Shown here: positions 44,536 to 54,624 of the stretch, piece by piece
Position numbering within the stretch: position 1 is the stretch's first letter
How the letters are laid out: every line of letters starts with the position of its first letter
Notes under the pieces: model-generated
Told to the model about the DNA's origin: nothing
What the model saw: the letters and a program-made list of their open reading frames with translations, nothing else
The model's database searches: none
Position numbers and translations under genes: made by a program
Origin: Cryptomeria japonica
Taxonomy: Eukaryota; Streptophyta; Pinopsida; Cupressales; Cupressaceae
Length of the DNA: 64,000 bases
Direction: 5' to 3'
Assembly: GCF_030272615.1 (NCBI RefSeq)
Contig: NC_081413.1
Span: 447,250,538-447,314,537, forward strand

Positions 44536-45899
44536 TGTTGGGACTCATTAATTTTGAGTCAAGTTTTGAGGCCCACTTTGAATTTTTGTTTTGCATTTCC
44601 AAATGAGTCAGTTTGAATGGCCCAGTTAGAGAGAGGGTAAAATGGAGCCAGTTGATTTTCAGGGGGTAAGGCTTTGGAAACTTGTTGTACACCTTTCATT
44701 TGGCCTATCATTTGATGTGCAACTTTCAAAATTCAGTTTGGATAAGTTTACTAGGTACCCATTTCGAGGGGTGAGCTGAAAGTGCATTCCAGGCACAAAC
44801 GCAAATTTTATTAAGTAGCCTACTTTGGGTGTTTATATATTTTGCACTATTGATCATCATGAAGAATTTAAAAATGGATTGAATTGTATGCATAAATGCG
44901 AGTCAGCATGCAAAATTTCAAGTCCTTATGAATCTGTTTGCCCAATTTTCAAAGCTCAATCTGTTTGTAGTTTGTGAGGTTTGCACAAGTGTAAAAATGT
45001 CCTGGTGAATGTCATATCAAAATTTTTATTCTGGGTTATTGTTGATATAAAAGGCAATCCATGTTTCAAATTTCAAGCCTTTGCCAATCCGTTTGATCAG
45101 TTTTCAAAAGGTTTCCTTGAGCCATCTGGTTCAGTTATCCATACTTTAAGTGATATATCAATTAAAGTAGCCATTTTCATGAGCGTGCCATTTGCACCCA
45201 GTCAGAATTTTGGTGAAACTGACAATCCAAAGATTTAATATGTACTTCAAGGTACCTTTGTTTCAAATTTGAGGGTCTACGGAGGTCGTCTGGTATTTTT
45301 AAGAAAGGTATCATGTGTTGCCAGAACATTGACTTAATCAGGTCCACAGTGTTGACAAAGCCAGATCGACATTTTTGAAAATTAATATCTCTTCACTCGG
45401 GACTTGTCTTGAGAAACCATTTGGTAGAGTTCATCCTTGTATATCAGAGTACACACCTATCAGATGGCGAGATCTAGAAAGGTGTTTTGACCACTTTGAA
45501 AATTACGTCTTCGTGATTAAATGCCAAAATGAGGCGGAAGTGCCTGAAAGATGCAAAACTCAGTTTGGTGATCCAAAAATGTTGCTGATCATTTCCAGAG
45601 GTGTGTTTAAGGTTCCTGAAGCATTTCAGAGGTCAGTTGCATGAAAGCAAAATTTTTTTAGTCGGACCCACTTTGGGGCCCGACCTGGCTCATGTTCGTG
45701 CATTATTTTTAATGGCGAAATAGTCTTAATTCAGAGTAATGCATATCAACACTAGCTCGACTGTAATTGACATTTTTATTTGGAGAGGATTTCATTTTAT
45801 TCTTCTTATTGGATAAAGAGAAAAATATTTCAAACAATGCAAGTGTCAAGTGTAAAAGCCAAGTTCCACACCTTCTAGTAGCTTTTTTTGAATATAAGG

Positions 45900-46900
45900 G
45901 GCAGCGATTAAAACATGGAGAAAATGCAATGGCTCGGCATTGAAACTTGCAGCAAGTTCATTGGCAGGAGTGAAATGTGTTGTTGAAGATAATTAAAATT
46001 TCAACAAATGCATTGGCAGCCATAAGGCCCAGCCAAAATCCTCCTCTCTTCACGACACATGGTGTGAGCAGAAAATTGGAAGTTTAATGGAAGGTAAAGG
46101 TCTTCAAATTATAGCAAATGCTATTGGCAGTCAAAGCCAGCATCCTCTCATGCTCACGCGGTGGTAAAAAGGGTAGTAGCTGAAACTTTCAAACAAATGC
46201 AAAGGGGCAACAGCTAAAACTTTCAAACAAATGCAAAGGGCAGCGATGAAGTTTCAGCAAATGAGAAAGAGGCAATAATGAATCTTACAAGCAAAATGTC
46301 ATTGGCAGGTGTAAGCCAAACTTCACAATCTTTGCCAGTCCTCCCTACTGTGAGCTATGAATGGAGGAAGTCAATAAATTAAAAACAAAACCTCCAACAC
46401 CAAATGCAAATTAGTGTGTGGCAATATCCTCCCTGCTGTGCAAACATAAGTAAATAGCAATGGCAGCCCTCCCTGTGTGGTTACCATTTGAGCTTTTTAA
46501 AAAATGAAATGGGTTGTGTGGTTGTTGAATGGGGCATTAAAACTTTTCAACAAATTCACCATGGCTATAGACCAAGACATGAAACCTTCAGGCAAACACT
46601 ATTAGTGGTGTTTGGCCTCCGTGGTTTTGTAAAGACCATAAAAACTTCAGTAGATGTATAATGGCATTTGGAGGAGTTTGAAAAAAAGAGAACTCAAGTA
46701 AATGCATTTGGTAAGTATGAAACTCATTGAAGCTCCCAAACAAATGCACATTGGCAAGCAATAAACCTTTGGCAATTGAAATTAATGCAAAAAATGTGGT
46801 GTTTGGAGAGGTATTTTTAAAACTTCAAGCAAAGTAATAAAGGAAACCAATGTATTTCCAACCAAATTCATTGCTATGTTAAAGCAGCAGGCCGTGGATG
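45900..46900. repeat. Decayed short-word repeats in G2 LTR
   Basis: Words such as ACTTTCAAACAAATGCAAAG (about 46184 and 46220) and CAAATGCATTGGCAG recur at irregular spacing. The same region in the 3' LTR (52550-53110) has the same pattern. Confidence 0.6.
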
Positions 46901-47122
46901 ATTACAAAGGGCATTGAAACCCCTAGGGAAGGCGCCAAAGAAGAGAGCAGCTCCTCCCTGCCATTAAAACTTACAAAAAATGCATTTTCAGGCAAAACCG
47001 TTTATCCCACATTGGTTGGGAAGTGTTCTTTTTTGCTATTTATAAGCAAATCTCCACCCAAGTATAATGTCAAAGCCTCAAGGCTTTTGACGGATGGTGC
47101 TCAAGGGTGCCTAAAAGGACCC

Positions 47123-47547
47123 CACGTGCACGGGCATGTTTCACGAGGTGAACAAGGAGGCTGACTAGTTGGTGACATGTGGACCCCACACAGGCACGGT
47201 TCCCAAGGTGGGTGAATTTTGTAGAGGAAGAGCAGATTATCCAGCGAGCATGTTGAGGAGATCGGATGGTGTGCGTGGATTCACAAAAGGAAGATGAACG
47301 AAGGTTAAGCATTGCAAAATTGCGAAAGCCAGGTGGTGGGTCCAGGTGGAAAGACAACTCACAAGTCATTCGAGGTGGCAGTGACGTGGCACACAGTTGG
47401 CACACAGGTGGTAGTCCAATGGTGATGGCGTGGCGCTGAGGTGGTGATGATGTGGCCGACAAGAAAGCAGACACGTGGCAGAGTGATGAGGTGTCATCTG
47501 AGGTGGCACCTAGTGGATCCAATTGACCAATCAGGGGCTGCCACGTG
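47123..47547. promoter_or_regulatory. CACGTG/ACGTGGC cluster in G2 LTR
   Basis: CACGTG at 47123-47128, 47472-47477 and 47542-47547, and GACGTGGC at about 47383. G-box/ABRE-like motifs are known plant promoter elements; function here is inferred. A TTTATAAG TATA-like word lies at about 47039, upstream of most of them. Confidence 0.4.
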
Positions 47548-48756
47548 GCAAAGCATCAGGGCAAAAAAGGAGCCAAAAATCAAAATTAAATTGTATAGTG
47601 CAGACTATAGAGAAATTTGAAAAATTTAAATGATGGATCCATATTCAAGATTAATTCGCTCAGAGGTCCATTTTTGCCCAAAATACTAAGTATCATATAT
47701 CACCTGAAAGCTCTCAGGATGAGGAATGCATATATTGAGTTAGTTTTAAAAAATATGAGATATTTTGAGAGAAGTTTCCATGGGAAGGAAGGAGATATTT
47801 TTGGCAGTTATGAAAAAGGGACACATGGCATGTTTTGATGGATTCTGATCTTTTTCCCTCTCCTTCTTATTCCCAATTCTTCTTAATTGTAGGGGTTCCA
47901 ATTTTTGAGAAATTCTCTAAGGGAGATTTCCAAGAGGGGTTCCAGGCTGGTGCATTTTAATTTTATGGGTTGTAATTGTTGATGTTCTCATTCTTTCTAT
48001 CATGGAATAGATACATTTAGATGCAAATTGCTAGTTGCAGGCCATATATATATGTAAAGAATATATACATTTCCATTGGATTATCTTCAAGCATTTTTTC
48101 AATTTCAATAAATTCAGTATTCAAGGGATTTTGAATTTATCTTCTCCAAGGGAGAGTGTAATTCCTATTCTTAGGCATCCTTTACATGAAGGATTTAAAT
48201 TCAATGAGAAGAAATTGTGAATTGTGAATTAATGTTTGGATTTGTATGATCTTTTGATTTGAAGTTCAGAATGTATTAATGCCAAGCATTAATACAGGGA
48301 TATCTTTTCAGTGAATTTGATCTGCAACTTGGATTTCATTTGTGGCAATTTGTGTTGACTCTATGCCTAGATGAAGGCACTGATCTATTACAATTCGAAG
48401 TTATTTGCACAAGAAATTTAAAATCCAACATCAGAATATCTTTCTTTGTTTTATGTTCTATGGGAGTATGTCCATCGATCTCATGTTTCAAAACATTGTT
48501 GATTTGTAAGTGTAGATGTAGCCCATCTGCAATACCCTCCTTGTTATTGAGCCTTGGTGAGATCTATCTGTTTATGTTGATGTTGTCATAGGTGTGTAAT
48601 AGGTTTAATTCTAAGCATCAAAGGTATACCCACCTAGGTTTTGCAGAGCCTGAAGAGTAGAAGGATTCATATCCTTGTCATGTTGTCCAAGCTGTGAGTT
48701 CTTCATAGATCAATTGTAGGTGTTCTTGGGTTATCACTTTTGGTGAACAACAAAAA

Positions 48757-48773
48757 TGGCGACTCTGCTAGGG
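48757..48773 (+). other. Primer binding site of G2
   Basis: TGGCGACTCTGCTAGGG begins four bases after the LTR end ACAACA. It differs from the G1 site (TGGCGACTCTATTGGGG) at three places. Confidence 0.82.
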
Positions 48774-49353
48774 AAAGAGATGTAAGAATTTTGTCAAGTC
48801 AAATCGATGAGTCTGGCCATAACCATTGGAGGAAAGAGTCATAAAAGTATTGTAAATCTGAAAGTGTTTTCAGATCTGTAGTTATTTGCCTGGTAGTGTT
48901 GTGTGCCAAGAGTTGAAAATTTGTTATCCTTTTATCTTTGTGTGAGTTCAAATCTGTGCATGTTCTACAAATGTTTTTATAAATTCTCACAACAGTGAGT
49001 GGCGACTTTGAAAGATCTCTACACCAGTGTGCACTATTGTAAAAAATTTAAAGGATTTGGTGAGCTTGCAGCAAAGAGGTAACAGAGGCTTGGAGTTTTG
49101 AGATTGAAGGTCTCAGTCAAAGGAAAATGAAGTGAACAGCAGTAGCATTGATTTTACCAGGTATTCCTCAAAGTATCATTGAAATTATATGTTCCTTATA
49201 AGGTGAAAAAGTCACCATAGAAAGGAAAAGAAATTTAGAGTATGCATGCTTCATGTTTTGAAATGAATTTTAGTTAGAAATATGGGAGAAGTGTGTATGA
49301 TTCTAAAAATTAGAGACTGCATGTGTTTTGAAAAGAATTTATGAAACAGTAAG

Positions 49354-50877
49354 ATGCATGGTCAAGATAATGGTTTAGTAGATGTTTTAAACCCGATGGA
49401 TCTAGATGTAGTTCCTAGATCTCCAAATCCTTTGTCAAATTTGAAAGAGATTGATAAAAAGATTGTAGTATGTCTTCAAAAGATCCAAGAGAAATTCATC
49501 TGGTTTTTAAGAAAGAAAATAGGGAAAAGAAAAGAGGAAGAGTCATCATGTATTTTTTATAAAAGATTCATAGCTACATTAAATGAGTTTCCAGCTAATG
49601 CTAGACCCCATGAGTTTGTTTTGATTGAGTTATTCTTAGAGCTTTATGAGCCTGACTTAATTAATTGGTCTACTACATTGATAGAAGAGAGTGTTGCATG
49701 TATAAAAGAATGGATATATGAGATTGAAAGAATGAAATCTGAAAATGTACACAAGATTTAGTGAGGGAGATGAATCCGTGAGTGGATATGCCTCCTATGA
49801 TGCTGAAGGTGTTTCTTATTCTCAGCATGACAGTTTAGATGTGTATTCAGAGCAAGAAGAAATTTGTGAGAACATAAGTAATTGTTTGAGTAATCATGAG
49901 CCCGTTGAGGTTTTAGATTTTAATGATATGGATCACCTTGTTGTTAAGTTCAATCCACAAAATATTTGCAACCAAATTTATGAAACTATGTTGCAACATA
50001 TAGCAGCACTTTATGAGCAGCATGATAAAGGTTATGATGCGGATGCAAGTTGTTGTAATGATGAAATAAATGTGCATAGAGACATGAGCACTGTTGATTT
50101 AATACCTTTATCAGATTGGGACAATGTTTACAGCTTAGAGGATGAAGCCAAGAAAAATGGAAATGAAGAAGGTTCACTAGTGAATAAATTTCAGAGCTCC
50201 TAGCTGCTGATTTTCAGAGGTATGCATCCAAAAATGTGCCCAATCTCTCACACCCAACCAGTGCCTGTTTAGATACTGATGATGTTTTTGAGGGTGTGAA
50301 GTATGATACTTATGATATTGATTCTTTCCCTACATTTGATTCGAGTGATGGACAAGATGAAAATGCATATACAGTTGATAGGTGTGATAATGTAGATTCA
50401 TATGTTGATATGAACTTAGATTTTGGTATGCATTGTGTGGATCTTGCTGTTAAAAGGCATGACAAGTCTGAAATTTTTTTCCCTGATTTGCAAGTGGGAA
50501 ATGAACCATTGTCAAGTGATGATCATGTGTTTTTACTTGTGCAAAGTGCTGATAGAAATTGTGATCAACAAGACGAATTGCAGTCATGTTATGAGGAAGT
50601 TCTCCTCTCTAGTTTTCAAGCCATCATCGTGGAAGAGTGTTCATCATTTGAGAAAACTAGCAATAGAGATGTGCCTGATGTTTTCATCTTTCAGAATAAG
50701 TTAGACTACTTTTCATTTCAGCTAGGAAAGAATGGTAAAGAGTATGGAACTCTTATGTCACCTAGTGATCAACCCTTTCAACATTTGTTTGGTTTTCAAA
50801 GATTTTATGATTATGAACATGTTGTTGGTTATGTTTTATGTGATCAGCTAATTAGAAATGGAAGTGTGAATGATTAA
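49354..50877 (+). pseudogene. Unknown ORF of G2, about 500 codons in three frame pieces
   Basis: Pieces 49354-49761, 49745-50203 and 50236-50877 follow each other in frames 1, 2 and 1, so one ancestral ORF with frameshifts near 49750 and 50200 is likely. The first piece is lysine-rich and helical (LKEIDKKIVVCLQKIQEKFI, EFPANARPHEFVLIELFLEL). The later pieces are very acidic (YDTYDIDSFPTFDSSDGQDE). No knuckle, protease or RT motif. It stands where gag would be, so a divergent gag is possible, but I do not recognise it. Confidence 0.6.
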
Positions 50878-51139
50878 GCAGATAACAATGAAACTTTCAG
50901 CTTACCTCCAGTTTGTCGAAATGAAAATCATGTGTTTGACAGAGGTAAGAATTGATTTTAGTTTTGATGGCCCGGGGCCATTTATAAGTTGTATATTTTG
51001 TACAGTCACTTTGCTTCATTTGTTTGGTTTTCAATAAAGTGCCTTGTTGTTTGGGTAGAATAGGAAGCCTTGCTTTTGAGAAGAGAAGAATGATCCATTT
51101 TTGGGTGGTCTGCTTAACCATAGATATCTAGATTCTTGT
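50878..51139. other. G2 internal non-coding sequence before the 3' motif
   Basis: About 260 bases with no frame or motif seen. Confidence 0.6.
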
Positions 51140-51176
51140 GTTGATCTTGCAATCAACCATCCCTAGTCAGAGCCAC
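51140..51176 (+). other. Conserved motif before the G2 3' LTR (shared with G1)
   Basis: GTTGATCTTGCAATCAACC then ATCCCTAGTCAGAGCCAC. Compare the - strand of 26090-26126. GTTGA and TCAAC form a short stem. No polypurine tract. Confidence 0.8.
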
Positions 51177-53130
51177 TATTGGGACTCATTAATTTTGAGT
51201 CAGGTTTTGAGGCCCAATTCGAATTTTTGCTTTGCATTTCCAAATGAGTCAGTTTGAATGGCCCAGTTAGAGAGAGGGTAAAATGGAGCTAGTTGATTTT
51301 CAGGGGGTAATGCTTTGGAAACTTGTTGTACACCTTTCATTTGGCCTATGCAGTGATGTGAAACTTTCAGAATTCAGTTTGGATAAGTTTACTAGGTACC
51401 CATTTCGAGGGGTGAGCTGAAAGTGCATTCCAGGCACAAATGCAAATTTTATTAAGTAGCCTAATTTGGGTGTTTATATCTTTTTCCCTATTTATCATCA
51501 TGAAGAATTTCAAAATGGACTGAATTGTATGCATAAATGTGAGTTAGCATGCAAAATTTCAAGTCCTTATGAATCCATTTGCTCAGTTTTCAAAGCTCAA
51601 TCTGTTTGTAGTTTGTGAGGTGTGCACAAGTGTAAAAATGCCCCGGTGAATGTCATATCAAAAAGTTTATTCCAGGATATTGTTGATATAAAAGGCAATC
51701 CGTGTTTCAAATTTCAAGCCTCTACCAATCCGTTTGATCAATTTTCAAAAGGTTTCTTTGAGCCATCTGGTTCAGTTATCCGTACTTTCAGTGATATATC
51801 AATTAAAGTAGCCATTTTCATGAGTGCGCCATTTACACCCAGTCAGACTTTTGGTCAAACTGAGAATCCAAAGATTTAATATGTACTTCAAGGTTCCTGT
51901 GTTTCAAATTTGAGGGTCTATGGAGGTCATTTGGTATTTTTAAGAAATGCATCATGTGTTGCCAAAACATTGACTTCACCAGGTCCGCAATGTCGACAAA
52001 GCCAGTTGGGCATTTTTGAAAATTAATATCTCTTCACTTGGGAATCGTCTTGAGAAACTGTTTGGTAGAGTTCATCCTTGTATATCAGAGTACACGCCTG
52101 TCAGATGGTGAGATCCAGAAAGGTGTTTTGACCACTTTGAAAATTACGTCTTTGCGATTAAATGCGAAAATGTGGCGTAAGTGCCTGAAAGATGTAAAAC
52201 TCGGTTTGGTGATCCGAAAAATGTTGCCAATCATTTCTAGAGGTGTGTTTAAGGTTCCTGAAGCATTTCAAAGGTCAGTTGCATGAAAATAAATTTTTTT
52301 TTTAGTCGAACCCACTTTGGGGCCCAACCTGGCTCATGTCCATGCATTATTTTTAATGGCGAAATAGTCTTAATTCAGAGTAATGCATATCAATACTAGC
52401 TCGACTGTAATTGACATTTTTATTTGGAGAGGATTTCATTTTATTCTTCTAACTGGATAAAGAGCAAAAGTTTTCAAACAATGCAAGTGTCAAGCGTAAA
52501 AGTCAAGTTCCACACCTTCTGGTAGCATTTTTTGAATACAAGGGGCAGCGATTAAAACATGGAGAAAATGCAATGGCTCAGCATTGAAACTTGCAGCAAG
52601 TTCATTGGCAGGAGTGAAATATGTTGTTGAAGATAATTAAAATTTCAACAAATGCATTGGTAGCCATAAGGCCCAGCCAAAATCCTCCCCTCTTCATGGC
52701 AAATGGTGTGTGAACAGAAAATTGGAAGTTTAATGGGAGGTAAAGGTCTTCAAATTACAGCAAATGCTATTGGTAGTCAAAGCTAGCATACTCCTCTGCT
52801 CACGTGGTGGTAAAAGGGGCAGCAATTGAAACTTTCAAACAAATGCAAAGGGGCAACAGCTGAAACTTTCAAACAAATGTAAAGTGCAGCGATGAAGTTT
52901 CAGCAAATGAGAAAGAGGCAATAATGAATCTTCCAAGCAAAATGTCATTAGCAGGTGTAAGCCAAACTTCACAATCTTTGCCAGTCCTCCCTCTGGTGAG
53001 CTATGAATGGAGGAAGGCAATAAATTAAAAATAAAACATCCAACACCAAATGCAAATTAGTGTGTGGCAATATCCTCCCTGCTGTGCAAACATAAGTAAA
53101 TAGCAATAGCAGCCCTCCCTGTGTGGTTAC
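51177..53130 (+). repeat. 3' LTR of G2, first 1954 bp (interrupted by G3)
   Basis: Starts TATTGGGACTCATTAATTTT (5' LTR has TGTT) and follows 44536-46484 closely to GTGTGGTTAC (53130), where G3 begins. In the 5' LTR the next bases are CATTTGAGC. Confidence 0.93.
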
Positions 53131-54569
53131 TGTAGTCACATAAATCTGTCCATTTTAATTAAATGAATATTTCGTATTTATTTGATTAAAAATCCACTAG
53201 CCACCAATTAATTAAATTAATATTTAATTAATTCATCCCCAAACATTCTTCTATTAATTAAATAAATTATTCAATTTATTTTAATTAATTCATTAAATCA
53301 AATTTCAATCAATTAAATAAATAAAATAAATTTATTTAATTAAAATCCCTTTTCCTCTTTTAAATAAATTAAATAAAACATTTATTTAAATCATTATCCC
53401 CACCCCACTTGCATTTTCCTACAAATGCAACTTGCACACATTTATTGAAATAAATGAATTTTTATTTTAATAAAATCCTATTTTCCCTCACCCACCAAAT
53501 CCACTTGCAAAAATCTAATCCCCTTCTAGATTCTTCTAACCCCTTCCTAATTAGCCTAATCCATCCCCTAAATATTGTCACATTCCTAAGCAAAACGGAG
53601 TCACTTCTCAAAGACCCCAAAGTCTTTGATAACCATTAAAGGCTTTCAACCTTCAACCACTTAATTCCTCAAAGTCTTTGATAACCATTAAAGGCTTCCA
53701 ACTTTCAACCACTTAATCCCCCAAAGTCTTCAATAACCATTAATGGTTAATTCAACCCTCCCACATGGTTAAAACATTTGTTTTGACTCAACCTCTACCC
53801 AACCCAAGGGTCTCATCAAGCCTTCAATGCTTTGACCATGATTATCTCTTAATCATTTGCACAAAGGTTTATCCTTGGATTAATTCCTAATTCAGTGGGT
53901 AATCCTAATTTAGGCTTGACTCTTAGCCTTTAGATAACCATGAGGTCTTCTCAGGCCTTTAATGCCTCCAACCTCTTCTTTCAACCCAACCCTATGTTGA
54001 CATTTGTCACCATTTCATTGGTGCCAATTGTGCACATGGATCCCCAACTTTCAAGCTTGACCCTTGATTAAACCATTCAATCCTGGCCATCCATTGCTCC
54101 ATTTTTCCTATAAATAGAGCCCATTGCTTCATAATCCAGATCCTGAAAACTTGTATGCATTTAGACTATAGACATTTTAGAGAGCATTTTAGCATAAACA
54201 ATCTAATCTTTTGTCTTTTGGTTAAAATACATCATTTTAGCATTACTATTAGCTTTTCATTTCATGTTTAGGAGCTATACTACAATCTCAATCCTCCATA
54301 AGCATCCATAGTGCAAAAAGCTGCTGAGAGCTACACTATTTTGGAACTTGGAGAGGAGAGGAACAAGGGAGAAGGAGCTAATCTCATGCTAAGAGATAGT
54401 TGGAGATATCTCTTTGTCTTTACTTCTTTAGTTAGATTCATTAGCATGTTTTTAGTGTCTCTCTTGGAATGCCTTCATGTGTTTGGTTTTTGATTGATTA
54501 ACTCTAACGTCTTGTGTGTTTTGTGTTGTTTGATCTTAAGCTAACCTTATGCCATTTAGGAGGGCATCA
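53131..54569 (+). repeat. 5' LTR of G3 (about 1439 bp)
   Basis: The left edge TGTAGTCACA is fixed by the break in G2 similarity; the right edge GGGCATCA is placed by the primer site that follows. No second copy is in the window. It is AT-rich (53150-53480, TTAATTAAATAAAT words) and contains a repeated AAAGTCTTTGATAACCATTA (about 53620 and 53675). CTATAAATAG at about 54109-54118 is a good TATA candidate. Confidence 0.78.
54109..54118 (+). promoter_or_regulatory. Possible TATA box in G3 LTR
   Basis: CCTATAAATAGAGCCCATTG is a strong plant TATA context about 460 bases before the LTR end, fitting a U3/R boundary soon after it. Confidence 0.5.
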
Positions 54570-54571
54570 TT

Positions 54572-54589
54572 TGGTGAACCCGACGTGAA
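54572..54589 (+). other. Putative primer binding site of G3
   Basis: TGGTGAACCCGACGTGAA lies two bases after the LTR end. It differs from the site of G1 and G2. I cannot name the tRNA with confidence. Confidence 0.65.
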
Positions 54590-54624
54590 TAGAAGCCACT
54601 AAATCAACACTGCCGATACTTCCA

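Larger units (their letters stand above)
44536..48752 (+). repeat. 5' LTR of G2 (4217 bp)
   Basis: Begins TGTTGGGACTCATTAATTTT and ends GTGAACAACA before the primer site. 44536-46484 pairs with 51177-53130. Non-coding throughout; small ORFs such as 44981-45238 are shared by both copies but have no family features. The middle (45900-46900) is a decayed array of CAAATGCATTGGCAG-type words; 47100-47560 is GC-richer. Confidence 0.9.
44536..53130 (+). mobile_element. Non-autonomous gypsy-like LTR element G2 (4.2-kb LTR, no pol); 3' LTR cut by G3
   Basis: A 4217-bp 5' LTR (44536-48752), a primer site, a 2.4-kb internal region with one decayed unknown ORF, and a 3' LTR whose first 1954 bases match 44536-46484. 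The 3' LTR is interrupted at 53130 by G3; the rest lies beyond 64000. There is no protease, RT or integrase. Primer site and the motif before the 3' LTR match those of G1. It sits in copia C gag. Confidence 0.9.

Noticed and set aside
44180-44692. A 170-residue ORF taken as a complete gag
   Set aside because: Its first part is translated from the G2 LTR (44536-44692), so only 44180-44535 is gag.
45375-45644. 89-residue ORF in G2 LTR with a similar ORF at 52038
   Set aside because: The two are LTR copies of each other, and frames differ between copies with no protein-like conservation.
47070-47522. 150-residue ORF on the - strand in the GC-rich part of the G2 LTR
   Set aside because: Cys/Ser/His-rich chance frame in GC-rich DNA; no conserved motif, and the repeated GTGGCAC words explain it.
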